The notes: a model not told the origin generated them from the sequence alone. A DNA stretch of 64,000 nt from Sclerodactyla briareus (GCA_026419785.1 JAODTK010001310.1:225987-289986); one strand, 5' to 3'. Shown: positions 49,311-61,912, counted from the first letter of the stretch. Program-made: numbers and translations.

Positions 49311-50204
49311 TGATGGATTAATGACATCATACCAGTCGTGTTGTTCTTATAAAATTCGAAGGTTTCAGAGGCCCATAAGCCGTTTAGTAAAAGACTTCAA
49401 CGAGCCATTGTAGGTCTGGTAGCAACGGCGGGAAATCGACCCGCCACGTTTGCTAACGTCAAAAAGAAAAAAAAAACGTGGGCAATTCTATATAGATCAC
49501 AATATATCGTCACTATGATAAAAGTCGATACGATAATAACGTCGGTATACGTGAGACGGTTTTGGTCGTCGTGAGGGTCATACATAGGAACAGTCCATTT
49601 GACAGGTGTTCCGAAGACGACTGGGACTCTTTAACAAATAACGGTCGGAGCAAAATGTACAAAGGTAACAAATCATGTGACTAAAATGTAACGTACATTC
49701 TTGTAAAGTATATTCTCCCGATACCTTCTTCCGACGCTTTTCGTGCCTAATCGAATATTTGGACAGTGGACGGACACAACAAACGTCTAGGCGTGCCTTC
49801 CGCCACGGAGGTGAAGTCATAAGGCTTCGAATAATCTCACATGAATAGGATATAATCACGTGGTGATAAGAGCGGAGTGATATAGTTGTTTGCTTCGGGG
49901 TCTACGAGGAGTATCACAGCATGTGACGATGCGCATCTCTGTGGAAAAAACAGGCGGAGCGCGGTAGATATAGGGACACTATTACAAAACCGGAACTATT
50001 ATGACATATCAATGGACGTTACTGTTAGGTCAAATGAATAGCTAACTAGACAGGTGTAGGAGGGTAAACCGCCCAGTGTATATCACTGCTTTTGAGCAAT
50101 CATTGGGAAAGACGTTCTAACACCCCATAAAGACCTTAATTGGTTAGAAACTAAGATAGCCTCCATCCACCAAAGTTTTGTTGTAACCAGGGACGTTACA
50201 AAGA
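49311..50204. other. Unassigned DNA
   Basis: A minus-strand frame at 49578-49859 is unsupported. Nothing else recognised. Confidence 0.3.
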
Positions 50205-50695
50205 CTAGCACATAAATCATTGTAAATGTGACCCACGATGGGCTTGAAATGACCTTTAACTTTTCAGGAAAAACCCCCAGTTCCCATCCACCGAGTTTAG
50301 TTCAAATCTAACAAAGTTTGGAAAATTACATAAATTATGCAAAATTGGCATCCGATGACCTTGAAATGACCTCCAATTTTTACGGGATCAACTATGGTCC
50401 AATACCACAGGTTTTGGTTCGAATCCGACTAACGTGAAACTTCCGCCATAACCATAAATCATGCAAATAAGTGGACACCACAGCATTGAAGTGATGCCCA
50501 CGTTCGAACTCATCCGCGATTTAATATGGGCGGACATGTGTACCAAGTTCGAGGTCAATGGAATGAAGCGTTGAAGAGTTATTGCGCAAACATGAAAATC
50601 TTCCGGCGGCGCCGGCCAGCCAGGGACGGCGGCTACACACCCAAAACCATAATATCCCGGTCACCTCCAGTGTCGCGGGGATATAATTACATCTA
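50205..50695 (-). repeat. Repeat C, copy 2 (inverted), with ~120 bp units
   Basis: The end at 50640-50695, read in reverse, is tatatccccgcgacactgga...gggatattatggttttgg, then a GC-rich stretch, gcgcaataactctt and gagttcgaacgtgggc, in the same order as at 42869. Plus-strand units containing gaaatgacct are spaced 117 bp (50246, 50363) with a third near 50488. Confidence 0.7.
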
Positions 50696-50837
50696 ATGCC
50701 GGTGTTGTGGCCTCATAATCGTAACATTCAAATAAAACTGTCTGACTAACAGTCATGTATCACAGGTAGGAGAAGAAGATGAAGCACACATGCATAGCGT
50801 GGTAAATGATGTGGTTAGAAATTTAACTGCTACACCA

Positions 50838-50927
50838 TAACATACATACATACATACATACCATACATACATACATACATAACATACATACATACATCCA
50901 TACATACATACATCATACATACATACA

Positions 50928-50957
<30 letters not shown>
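50838..50957. repeat. (CATA)n microsatellite
   Basis: About 28 CATA units with occasional CAT or CATC interruptions. The Met/Tyr/Val/Cys ORF across it is an artefact. Confidence 0.95.
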
Positions 50958-50959
<2 letters not shown>

Positions 50960-51729
50960 AGACCTATTTATACAGCGATTACCAACTAGGCTCGAAGCGC
51001 TTCACAAGTGAGAAGAAAACGAACAACTTCGGAAGGTCTTCAAGTGGGATTCGAAATGATTCAAAGTGATGAATACGAAGATTAAGAGGAAGGCTGTTTG
51101 ATGCATTACAGGGAAAAAAAACCGGTCGCCATATTGCCATAGGCGACCGGGCTAGGGGATATGCGGAGCTTTACCACGTTGAGGAACGTAAACCATGATG
51201 CGTCACGAAGGATGAGTTAGATTCATGATGTTATGAATGATGCCATTTAACGCCTTGAAAACATTTGCATGACTTAAAAAAAAAAAAGGGCGCCAAGACT
51301 CTGTTATGTCTGAAGTCTAAAGATCAATGCGTGTCATGTGTTATCGTATTTTCGTCATTATTCAGATGAGACCTATAGTGTTGAATGGACCCTACCAGGA
51401 AAGTATTACCATCATAGCGGTTTTACACCAGTTCTCCCTGAGATGTCCCAGCTTGGGTGAAGCAATGCATCTTCGCCGGACAAATGACAACTCGAGAAGC
51501 TGAAATAGAATTCAAGCAAGCTGTAATAGAATATGAGTATGACTACTCCAACAACAACCACATCAGGGCTGTGGAAAGCAAGTTTCATTTGTCAGGGAAA
51601 TTTGGTGGTTGACAATGAATGAATCTGACCAAGGTCATAGCTCCGGCATACAGAAGGGAAGAAATGGGCAATTTTAGCTCAAACCAGCTATGATGGTTGA
51701 GCTATTGGGATCTGCATTTCACTCACTTT
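50958..51729. other. Unassigned DNA
   Basis: Nothing recognised apart from an inverted pair ggtcgccatattgc / aggcgaccgg at about 51123-51149 that could form a short hairpin. Confidence 0.3.
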
Positions 51730-51826
51730 ATCTATCTATCTTTTTAACTATCTATCTATCTATATCAATCTATCTATCGATCGATCTATCTATATATCTA
51801 TCTATCTATCATCTATCTATCTATCC
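51730..51826. repeat. (TCTA)n microsatellite
   Basis: Imperfect TCTA/TCGA units. Confidence 0.95.
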
Positions 51827-51949
51827 AGGGTGTTAACAATTGCCTATTTGGCCCCCAAACGGTCATTCTGTGATTGATGTAGACCAAACTTGGACACAAT
51901 GTGCATGACCCAGGGACATGTTGAATTTGTGAAGGTCAAGCGTCAGAGG

Positions 51950-52800
51950 TCATTGCAGGAGCAGTAGAGCATTATGTGTAAAATTTAAAAATGTATCTCC
52001 TCCTAAAAATTTTGGTCGCACAGGGCTGAGTTCGGTCCTACCTATGGTGGTCCAACAGTTCGTAGTTCGGGCGGTGTTCAGGAATTTTTGGTCCAAGGTC
52101 CCACTTGGGCCGAGGGCCCATTTTATGGATCTTTGCAAGTTAATGTAAGGGTCCTGTCGGTAGAGGGGCCATGAGGTACTAAGGGAATTTGGCTCAAGGC
52201 CCAGTTGGAGGCACATAGGACCCTCATATTGAATACTGCAAAATCTTGTATCTCCTAGAACTTTTGTTGGACAGTGCTAATGTTCAGTCAAATGTGGTTC
52301 CAATGCCATACTTCATGGTGCCCAGGAATTTAGGCCCAGTGTGGGCCCTAGGGCCCATCACTTGAAATCACGCAAATGGGCTTCTTCCTCTTACGGATTT
52401 TGTTGTACAGTGCGACATTCGGTATAATGATGGTCTAACAGCAGTACCTTGGGTGTTCAGAATTTTTGTTCCAAGGTCTTACTTGGGATGGGTGCCCATT
52501 TTAGGAAAGTTCACACAATGGTACTTGAAATGATTCTCCTCCCACAAGCTTAATTGATTTTTATTCGAAGTACATGTACCGGTCCTTGTTGTGAGGGCCA
52601 TGCAGGTTCTTTGGGAATTTTGAGCCCTGGGCCAATATATGAAATGCGCAGAATCTTGCACCGTGCTGAGTTCAGTCATATGATGGTCTAATAGCTTTAC
52701 CTTAAGGGTGGTCAGGGATAAGGACCCAAAGCCCAGTATCACTGTGGGCCCTGCAGCCATGTTTGGAATATTTATTGACTGCTTTTGGGCCATGCATGGT
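51950..52800 (+). repeat. Diverged minisatellite array, ~125-136 bp units
   Basis: The array repeats segments such as gtatctcct, ttttggtcgcacagggctga-type, gtgttcaggaatttttggtc and acttgggcc..gggcccattt. Equivalent CAGTGCTGA-type words fall at 52019, 52270, 52406 and 52659, spacings that are multiples of about 125-136 bp, so about six units. The 88- and 104-codon ORFs here are repeat frames. Confidence 0.7.
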
Positions 52801-54959
52801 CACAGTCGTAAAGAGGCACAAGAGGCCATTGTTTGAAACTGCCTACTTGGCCTCATGATCTTTAAACATTTGTCACATACATTGATACATTGGTCTGGGT
52901 ACATTGGTGAGGAGGGAGCTTGAGATACAGCTCCATGGGTGCTCTATTTAAAGTTTAAGTCAGATTTGGTTTCACGCCTCGAAACGATGAAACAGATTAA
53001 TTATCCTCAAAGAACTATCTACAGATAAACAGAAAACATTAACCAGTGGAGTAGGAACGTAATTTGAGTGTGTGTGGGGGAGGGGGTGGAGTAATGGCCG
53101 GATCTGGAGAGGGTCTAAGGGGAGGGGTTGCAAAATGTTGCTTTTTCCTGTGCCTTAGAGCAATTTGGTGGCAATATGCAGAAATAATTTTGCATTTTCA
53201 ACATCTTAGATGCGACTTGCTACTAAGGATCCTAGATTTTTTATGCCAAATTGTACTGAGCTTCATGAGGAAAGCATAAATAGCCTGAATGACGATGTTG
53301 TTTTGAAAATCAGAAAGGGGTTTTCAGACTCGAGGAGTGGGGTGGGGGTGGGGCGCCCAATAATATTTCCGCCCTTCCACATTTTTCCTGGGCGGGGCTG
53401 ACGCCCCCAGTTCTGCGCCCTGGAAACAACCCAGTCTAACGGGGTAGCATGGAGATCGCGCAAAGTTTACTTAATATCAAGTTGTTGCCAAAAACATGAA
53501 CTCCGTCTTCGACACCGAGTGCGTCTCAAATGTTCGGGGTTGATTGAACAGTTCAGGGAGTATGATCCGTCCATCCTTATGCGTATTGTACATTACCAGT
53601 TCAACAAATTTTTAGGACCAGGCGTGTTGCAAGGAGTTCAATACTGCATTAACACTCCGAAGCTCGGTGGTTCACTTGAATTACAACGAACGCAACAGAA
53701 GAACAATTCGTAAACGACGGAATTTGAATTCCTCTCGGCCCTCGCTCTCTGAGCGTTCTTGACGTCTCTCCACCAATTCTTCATGTCATGTTTGAAAGAT
53801 TGAACCAAGAAGGACGTCTGCCTCAAAGCTCCATACCACCAGAGATTAGTATATAAAACTGGTACGGCTCCTGTGTGAGATATAATGAGAAATAACAGTG
53901 AGCCGCGAAGGCCGAGGAAGATTCAGTGAAATATACATCAATTACTGTAACAAAAGTATAAGGCTTGCGAGGTGCCTGAGAGGGCGGAGAAGAATCAGAA
54001 AATACGTTGAAACAGTTAGATTGCCAAAGAAATGGTGCGAGTAAAGGTTCCATGGGAATCTGCTTCTGGTTCTGTTGGTATCGTTAAACCCTTCTGTATT
54101 CATGGCGGGACTGTTGGTGGAAAGTTAACATCAGGGCAGCACTAGTAACTGTGTATGGGCTGGGCTGGCTCATAACACTTCAAACACTGATGTTTTCTTC
54201 AACAGGGGATGGTAATTATTCCAGTCTAATAGTCGTGGGTAGAAACTGTACTGGAAGGGCTGAGATCATGGGGGGGGGTGGGGGTGGTTGAATGCAGCGG
54301 CCACGCCTCACAAATCTCAGTTCATTTGGAGCTGCCACCATGCAATTGATAGATAGTAGAGTAAGGTCAGCCTGGCGTTTCTCCTCCTTTCAGACAGTGG
54401 TTCCCAGTTCACCTCACTCACACCGTCAAGTGTATTTGATTTTTTTCCTGCGATTAAACAGCTACACAGGCAGAGGACCGCAGGGGCGATTAAAACGGTA
54501 GATAGGGTGGACATGACTACTCTACTTGGACATGTTCATCCGTTATGCGCATGTCCCAGAAATACGTTGTACAACAATGACATTTTTCCTATGAGCATCA
54601 ATGAACTGGAGGTGTGACAGCGCTATGAGTCCGTCCTGCCAACCCCAGAATGTGGGAAAAAATAGAGAGAAAACCAAGGGAATTGGATACCCGAATATAC
54701 CCGCATAATGCATGCACGCCAGGCTACTCTCCACGATAACGAGGAAACGATGTGAGTGCCAACATGGTATGTGCCTGAATGATGAGAAGACTGTCTTCGT
54801 AACACTTAGTTAATTCTTCTGACATTCCATACATCAAGTCGAAATCGTCTCGCATTTAGAAAGATTATGGACTCTTCCTTTAGAATGTATAGTCATGTGC
54901 ACACCTTTTGTAAAGCTGCCCTGCATCAATTAGAATGATAGGGAACATTCGCCAGTACC
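52801..54959. other. Unassigned DNA
   Basis: A minus-strand frame at 53823-54053 has exon-like borders (acceptor ctcacacag, donor TGGTG/gtatgg around 53840-53870) but no recognised domain. G-runs lie at 53076-53086 and 54271-54286. Confidence 0.3.
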
Positions 54960-55655
54960 TCGATCAGAAGACCACCTCCATGATGACCATGCTCTTGTCC
55001 ACAGCCAGGGTGGGATGCTTATAATTCCTTGTTATTTGGTCTCACTGACTATCTTTAGTAACAAGCTCAGCGCTGCAGAACATTGCTTGCTCGTCTTATC
55101 TATGTGTTCCTCGTCATGAGCAATCACTCCGCCTAGTATACAAGCTCACTGGCTCCCACTACAAGCGAGAATGCTTCAAGATCCTCTTGCTCATATATAA
55201 AGCAATCAACTGCATGGCTCCAACTTCATCAAGAAGCTTGTTCAGCGCAGGTCCTTCCAGATTTTAAGGTATCTCCAAGTCAACAGCTCAAAGGGACATG
55301 GTTTGCTCATCCACCAGTTCTACGGTGAACCGTTCATTCGTTTCTGCCGGCTCCTTCCTCGTGGAATACCCTTCCTGACACTGTCCGTCCGTCTCGACTG
55401 TAACTACTTTCAAGTCCTGTCTGTTTAAAAACGTTTTCTTACTAGACTTTCTGTCTGACGGATTCTCCCGTTATGTCTTTGTTGTGTGTTTCTCTCCCTG
55501 TTGTTCTCCTGCTCTGTGTTTCTTTGGCTGGAAGCGCCTGGAGGCTTTTTGCAATAGGCGCTCCATCAAGACCTCTATTAGAATATTATTATTATATTAT
55601 TATTATTATTATTATTAGATTAGATTATTATTATAGTATTATATTAGTATATTGT
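54960..55655 (+). mobile_element. 3' end of an L2/CR1-type LINE with (ATT)n tail
   Basis: The translation gives LQNIACSS, then KLTGSHYKRECFKILLLIYKA, INCMAP, RSFVSAG and TTFKSCLFKNVF in order across two frames. This is the C-terminal thumb and tail of LINE ORF2 proteins (LQNxAARL..LHWLPVxxRIxFKILLLxYKAxxGxAPxYL..RSFxxxxPxLWNxLP..FKxxLKxxLF). The 3' UTR has gaagcgcctggaggct and aggcgctc followed by an ATT microsatellite (about 55583-55655), as is usual for such elements. The copy is strongly 5'-truncated. Confidence 0.8.
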
Positions 55656-56186
55656 GAGCCATTAATTGCTGGTCACTCCTCTTTAACTCGTCCCTACACT
55701 ATTGTATCTCCAAATATTATTACAATGACTCTGTCACGTCATGTCGACGTCAACATATTTGGGTTTCCACCGTGAGTCAGTTCACAGTAGAAGTGGGCAA
55801 CTCCAGAGTGGAAATAGGCCAAGGTACAAACGAAACGACGCTCATTGTGTCACTGTTGCAGTTTACCACTGAACGTCAGCACTGTTCAACAACTGACCAA
55901 TCAATGCTTTATTTCTTCTAATTCTCTTCGGGGTATGGAATAAATGAATTTTCATGGTGGCAGGAGAGCAATTTGTTTCAAAGGAACTCCTTATTCGCAG
56001 TCTCGTTTGTAAAAAAAAGGAAGAAGAAAAAAAGGAGTCCAACCCAGGTTGATGATCGAATATTGACAGTTCACAGGCTCAGTTTTCAGCAGTCTTTAGC
56101 GAGGTGTGGCTGCATAATGGAATAACACATTCATATCACATTGACATGGTTGGTTCATTAGAATACGTTTTCTGGTACGTACCTAC
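55656..56186. other. Unassigned DNA
   Basis: Nothing recognised; a purine-rich patch lies at 56010-56035. Confidence 0.3.
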
Positions 56187-56341
56187 GTTGACCACGATTG
56201 GTCGGGGAAGCCCCCATGCTGCTGGAACATCTGGCCAATCTCATCAAGGACCTGCCATATCGGCATAGCAGTCTCCAGAGTCCTCTTTGTGGCATCCAAG
56301 ATGTAAACTGGAAAACTGAGTGACCGAGCGACGAACGCATC
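56187..56341 (-). CDS. Candidate exon, unassigned (FPVYILDATKR)
   Basis: The minus strand, after a pyrimidine-rich acceptor (tttttccttcactaactctataag), has a frame of about 51 residues. It includes SLSFPVYILDATKRTLETAM and then VLDEIGQMFQQHGGFPDQSW. It ends at a possible donor AAC/gtaggt; a stop codon follows two codons later if unspliced. Composition and splice signals look like true coding sequence. No family was recognised, and two other frames are partly open. Confidence 0.45.
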
Positions 56342-56573
56342 CTTATAGAGTTAGTGAAGGAAAAACGATGTTAGCGTCACAATGGTTCATGAAGAAATTG
56401 ACTTGATGTGGCTATCGTGTCAAGAATGCTAGAAGACACCTAACCGAATAGGACTCCTGCGAGTGTTGACCTAACTCTGTTTTTCCTGGGATCCTATTGT
56501 TAGTGTGTCTACATTCCGTGACATAGCCTACTGTTAATTTCAAAAAAGAAGCCGAACCCCTAGACCGAATTCA

Positions 56574-56633
56574 CCAATCAGAGTGCGCCAATAGAGTACA
56601 ATTTGCTATTGCGAGGTGCCCTTTGTGACGTCA
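56574..56633. promoter_or_regulatory. Possible promoter: two CCAAT boxes and a palindromic CRE
   Basis: CCAATCA at 56574-56580, CCAAT at 56588-56592 and TGACGTCA at 56626-56633 lie within 60 bp. NF-Y and CREB/ATF sites at such spacing are typical of proximal promoters, and the cluster lies about 230 bp upstream of the candidate exon at 56187-56341 on the minus strand. No TATA box or initiator was identified. The words could also occur by chance or inside a repeat. Confidence 0.3.
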
Positions 56634-56641
56634 CGAGAAAC

Positions 56642-57933
56642 CGCGGGAATTCTCTAATTCCAGTGTAAAATATGCCACTTGAAGAACCTGTACAACTCAC
56701 TATCAGACTAAGACGGAATCCGGGCAAAAACGCTCCCGGAAGTATGTCACAAAATATCAAACCAAAATATCTCATCTGTTTCTAGGTACAGGTTCACCGA
56801 CCATTGTCAGACTTCTATCAGTCTATTAAGACGCAGAAATGCAGTATTTACTATGTGAGTCTTGATCGGCCTTCGCATCGGGTCCCCCTTGACTTCATAA
56901 CTTCCTAAAAAAATACTCAAAGAAAGTGAATTACATGAAGTCTCAATAAATATTTTTGTATCATTTACTCTCAATTAAATTATGGTCTTCTAAAAAAACT
57001 CATCTCATTCTTATACTCGTCGAATGAAGAATATGTGAGATGATAGAGGATAATATATCTGTCATAGTCTAGAATGTAAATGATACTAGAAGTATTCATG
57101 CAATAATGAGATACCAGCAATGTTTTAATCTTCATGAACCAGTCCTATCATTAATTTAGAAATGTGAAATCAATCGGCGTTAGTGAAATGTCATCTATCT
57201 ATAGGGTAAGTGGAATTGAAATACTCAAAATCGAAAATTCGACTGATCGAAAAAACAAGGATTGATAAACAATGATATAACGGAATGACTGATTCGGTGT
57301 CTGGCCAAAATTCCCAGCCGAAATTATTTACATGTCATAGGATGTGTATTGGGACATCATGGCAATTAAACCTCGTTGCAAGTTTATACATGGCGGGTAT
57401 AGAGATTTCTTGTTTAAAGATTATCAATTTAATCACTGCTAAGTTGGCAATTTTTGCAATTGGCAACATTTGATGACGTCATATCTACCAATTTCTAAAG
57501 AAAAAAGAAAGTAATGTCTTAACTTTTCACCCTTATAATTGGTGGTATGACATCATAAAAAGTTGCCAGTTTGCCAATCATCCCCATAATTATATGAATT
57601 TGAGAGGCCATATATCTTCCCAACCGACCATGCTATAAACCTGGAACCGAGTGATATTTGAATGATTTGTTATTCTTTTTAACATTATAACACCAAAAAA
57701 AGTATTAATTTGGTTGGACTTTGCCTTTAGGCGTACGGAGTGTTCTGTATGAACAGATGAATACGCAGCTCAAAAATGATTCAACGGCTCGTCCTCCATG
57801 ACCTCTCACCGCCATCACACGAGCAACGTACACTACAACGCGCTTCTATTGGGATTGTGATATAGGGTATATGGATTTCTTCCTACCGGGTATAACTCAC
57901 CATATCCATTTCATTCTTCTCCTCACAAGACAG
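56642..57933. other. Unassigned AT-rich DNA
   Basis: No gene or repeat recognised. Confidence 0.3.
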
Positions 57934-58005
57934 GTTCAACTGTTTCCTCGATATTACGGAGATACATGGTCCTAACGTTTCTTCGATTGGCCCAACTTCA
58001 GGCCA
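57934..58005 (+). CDS. Candidate exon, possible IPT/TIG-like start
   Basis: The plus strand after acceptor cctcacaagacag reads FNCFLDITEIHGPNVSSIGPTSGQ (written here with the last residue split by the proposed junction) up to a possible donor GGCCA/gtatgg. VSSIGPTSG resembles the first strand of IPT/TIG domains (VxSIxPTSGxxxGG). The donor is weak and the frame meets a stop soon after if unspliced. Low confidence. Confidence 0.2.
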
Positions 58006-58859
58006 GTATGGTTGCAACACTTGATCTGTGAAGAAGACAGTCATGCAAGAGGGTATCGTTATGTTCTTGATCGAGCCGGCGTCCTCAGAATAGAGAGGCC
58101 GAGGTCGTCGTTATTGAAGCCCGGGTGTTTACAGAAATGTGACTATATACCAAACTTATTTTATTATTTAGTGTGTTGTTGTGTTGTGTTTTATTCAGAA
58201 GTGCCACGACCCACACTAATGGTCACATGGAGCTATATCCCATGCTGACTAAATATAAAGATCCGTGACGGAGATGTTCGGGTAGTCCAAAAATCTGATC
58301 AGACCTATTTTGGGTCGTCCCCGCGGCGTTATTTCTGTATATTTGTATACTTAATTTCATCTTCGATTACGTAATATGTAAGTTAGAGAATGCTCGTTCC
58401 TGAGAGTACAGTTGATTTGAGTACCGTACACGAGCGTTACGAATTATTTCCAGTCCCCTGCGTTCCGCCTAATTATAGCGGTCTTCCCCTTCTCCGCGGG
58501 GGACACTCCTATACCGTCACCACTGTGACATATATTCGTGTTTTTCTTTTTCCCGAGAGCTAACGAGCTAAATGTGACAGAGGCAACAAAAAACATTACA
58601 CCCCACGACCTCACCAATCAAATCACGACACTGTGAGTTACACCCTTCCTAGTCCTAAGATGAACCGGAATACACACTACGGTACCACCTTCTGGGGAAT
58701 GACACAGTTACGGATCAATGTTAGGATTCATACCCATACCAGAGACAAACTAGGCAATAAGGCGGGTCAATCGTGACGTGTAGATCCTCGCAGAAGTTAC
58801 CGCTGTGGACCTCATTTAAAAAATCAATTGAGTCCTGGTCATTCGACATACGGCGACTT
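58006..58859. other. Unassigned DNA
   Basis: A plus-strand ORF (58012-58248) has no recognised motif. Confidence 0.3.
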
Positions 58860-59095
58860 TGAAAATTACCTACCCCCATTTTCACCTGTCAAATTCTCCA
58901 AGTTTCGTTTGAATAAAACAGTTTGAAAAAGTCGCATAAATTAGCAAATTCGACTCTGTTGAAAATGGAAAGACTTTCCTTGGAATACAACAGTCCACAA
59001 TAACGTTTCGACGCTGCGGCGGCGGAGACGGCGGGGACCCGGCGGCGGACGCAACCCCCAACACCCGAATATTTCCGAAACACGGGGATTATAGG
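58860..59095 (-). repeat. Repeat C, copy 3 (inverted, diverged)
   Basis: Read in reverse from 59094: taatccccgtgtttcggaaa, tattcgggtgttggg, then a CCGCCG-rich stretch and later aattt.aacttggagaattt. The order and composition match the start of repeat C at 42869. Confidence 0.5.
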
Positions 59096-59534
59096 GAAGG
59101 GAGGCCTACTGTCTACAGGTAATGTACATGTCAACACAGAAAGAGAAAACGTGTAGTGAACCGGGGCACATAAACACTAACACGAGATAGATCAGTCAAC
59201 AACATTGTAGCATGGAAAAATGACGTCAATCATATAAAAATATGGCTAAATCGAGGTTGCACTAATTGGCAGTGGTTGAAAATTGATGTCTCTACAAGCA
59301 CGACTAGATAAGCCCTCCCTCCAATTACACACACACACAGACATAGTTCCCTTCATATTACTACTCAGATTGTTGACCAGAAGTTAAGGATCAATGAGAG
59401 GACGTGATATCTCGGTTATGGTCAAGCTAACGAGCCAGGACTATAGCAATCAACTCACGACTCCCTGTTGTCCAAGCGATATCGCGATATTCCACATGGA
59501 TATGATATTTCGAAAACTTTAAATCATAGGAAAG
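59096..59534. other. Unassigned DNA
   Basis: A short CA repeat at 59327-59338; nothing else. Confidence 0.3.
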
Positions 59535-59650
59535 CATTAAAACAAGGCGTTCGCCCCCGGTGTCTCGCCTGGGTGCGCGACAGGGGATTGTATTTTAGTC
59601 ACCCTGCAAAACAAATTACAAGGTAAATTAGACACAATAGCCAACGGAAA
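59535..59650 (+). repeat. GGCGTTCGCCCC repeat, second copy
   Basis: aacaaggcgttcgcccccgg, tgtctcgcctgggtgcgcga and aaacaaatta correspond in order to 1141-1230 (acaaggcgatcgccccaggc...). In both places the words attagacac or attagacat follow. Confidence 0.55.
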
Positions 59651-60479
59651 TTCCATTGACCCAGTTTCTGACTTCAAATATTCTCAAAGACTCTTCGAAA
59701 GGTTCATAAAAATAAAACGAACTTTGAAATTTGGACTGAGCCATGCAAAGTAGACCACACTGATGACCTCCAGTCTAGTGAATAATAATGTAATAATTTC
59801 ATAATAAAGCAATTTTATATAGCGAATAATTATAGAAATAAGTGGTGATGGAATGAAAAAAAGATGAACTATAGCAATAGAGCTATCATCAAAGAGTATT
59901 GCATTTATATATACATCTACTACTTCAGTAACTCCGAGGGAGTCACACCCACTCCCTCTCACAGCTACTTGAAGCATTCCCTGTGGTGTAACCTGACACC
60001 CTAGGCTGTTGGCTGTGACATGGCCCTACTGTATTGCTGGACTATGGCTAGATATAGGTGATATACAGTAGGGGGATTCCACTGTAAACTCAGCTGCTCA
60101 ATCAATTGTGCAACCATGGTACCTACATTTGCCAACAGGTCTGCCATGAAGTTGAAATAAGACAATAAATTAAATCTCGTCTGTTACAGCTAGGAATACT
60201 AGTTAAGATGAATGGAAAATACCATACCTGAGAGGTTGAAAGTTGAAAGTTGAAGAGTTAAAATTCAAATAGCTAGTTCTGCCTCTATGATGTGATGCTT
60301 TTGGGGAGCTTGACTAAACCATTCTTAAAGGGGTAGCCGAGAGGGGAAAAATAATAATAAAAACAGGTATGGAGTTTCGTTGGGGCTATTTTTTTATACT
60401 AATTTCAATACTTCTCACAATTAAGATTCGGAGAATTGAATGGCCTTGTAACATAACAGTTTCATGAAATATACCCATC
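59651..60479. other. Unassigned DNA
   Basis: Nothing recognised. Confidence 0.3.
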
Positions 60480-61620
60480 ACAAATAAGCACCTTGTCTCG
60501 AAACATCAGCCATATCACATACAGTCTTTGGAGGCTATTGCAGGGAAGGTTATTATTTGGCATTATTGGTCCATAAGTGACCTTGAATGACCTTTAAGGC
60601 ATTACAGGTTTTATGAAAAATGTTACCATTGAGAATATGCTGCAGTCCCCAAATTCCAGTCATATCACACCCCAACAGTCATTAGAACTGTTGCAGGAAA
60701 TGTTATTATTTGGCAGTTTTGTCCATGAGTGACCTTAAATGAACTTTGATGACATGCGGTTTTTATGAAAAATGCTTGCCTCGATGTGATGCACAGCCCC
60801 AAAGCATTTGTAATCAGAACACACGCCCTATGCTATCGCCCAAAAGGTATCAAATCGGACCTTTGGCCCTTGTAACTTGAAGACTATGTGTCAGATTGAG
60901 GCAGGAGTTAGTTTCGTCTTGAGCACACAGACTCTATCACATACCCAAAATTGATATTTTTATTTTCTTTGGGCCTGTAACTCCTAAAATAAGCATATTT
61001 TCTTAAAACTGACTTTGACCTTTTGACCTTGTCGTAGATGTTGTTTGACACGAACGCAAGAATTACCATGACAAATCTCTACGCGCACCCTGAAGGCCTC
61101 TCATTCCAATGTTACTGGCCATTGAACGGAAACTTCGAAAAAATTGCGTAATGTATGCAAAATTATCACAGTAAATGACCTTAGTGACCTTTGCACTGTT
61201 GTTATATTTATCCGGATCAAAGGCGTGCCATCTCCAAGTTTCATGAGATTCAACCAACTTAAAATAGCATAAATTATGCAAATGAGGAATAGGTAAATGC
61301 AAATTAGTAAAATTAAATGACCTTGTGACCTCGTCCCTACTGTCAAATTTATTGGGACTATAGATAAACCATCTCCACCAGTTTAGTCAAAATCCAACGG
61401 AACTTCAAAAATAGCGCAGAAATTATGCAAATTAGACTACTTAATTAGCATATTATAATGCCAGGAATCTAAACATTTCGTGTACACTTCATTAGTTGTA
61501 GCTACCCGAAACGGCATCACCAATACATCTAACGATCAAGAGATATATTGTACACAAGTTCCGGGCCAATTTTCATTAAATATGCAAATTTATGCAAATG
61601 AGTATGTTTTTTTGGGACGG
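60480..61620 (+). repeat. Diverged tandem units (140-150 bp), 'GACCTT' and 'ATGCAAAT' type
   Basis: Two units of about 150 bp share gttattatttggca, gtgacctt.aatga.ctttga and atgaaaaatg (60548 and about 60698). From 61130 two units of about 140 bp share catctcca..agttt, aatccaac and aaattatgcaaat. ORFs here are repeat frames. Confidence 0.6.
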
Positions 61621-61722
61621 AAAAGTGGGATGCACTCGGCAATCCACCCGCGCACATACACAAAACGGTCCCAGCATGATGGCTTCCACGGTCATGAGAT
61701 AATCTAACGCAACATACGGACA

Positions 61723-61912
61723 GACGACGGACGGACAGACAGCCAGACGACAGACAGACAGACAGACGACAGACGACAGACGGACGGACGGAACGGACGG
61801 CGGACGGACGGACGGGGACGGACAGGGGGGGAGAACCCCAGACAGACAGACAGACAGAAAGACAGACAGACGGACGGACGACAGACAGACAGACAGACAG
61901 ACAGACACACAC
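61723..61912. repeat. (GACA/GACG)n microsatellite, 190 bp
   Basis: Mixed GACA, GACG and GGAC units. Cys/Val/Ser-rich ORFs on the minus strand are artefacts. It directly follows the 'ATGCAAAT' tandem region and may be its tail. Confidence 0.95.

Noticed and set aside
50753..50956. Tyr/Val/Cys/Met-rich repeat protein
   Set aside because: Translation of a CATA microsatellite.
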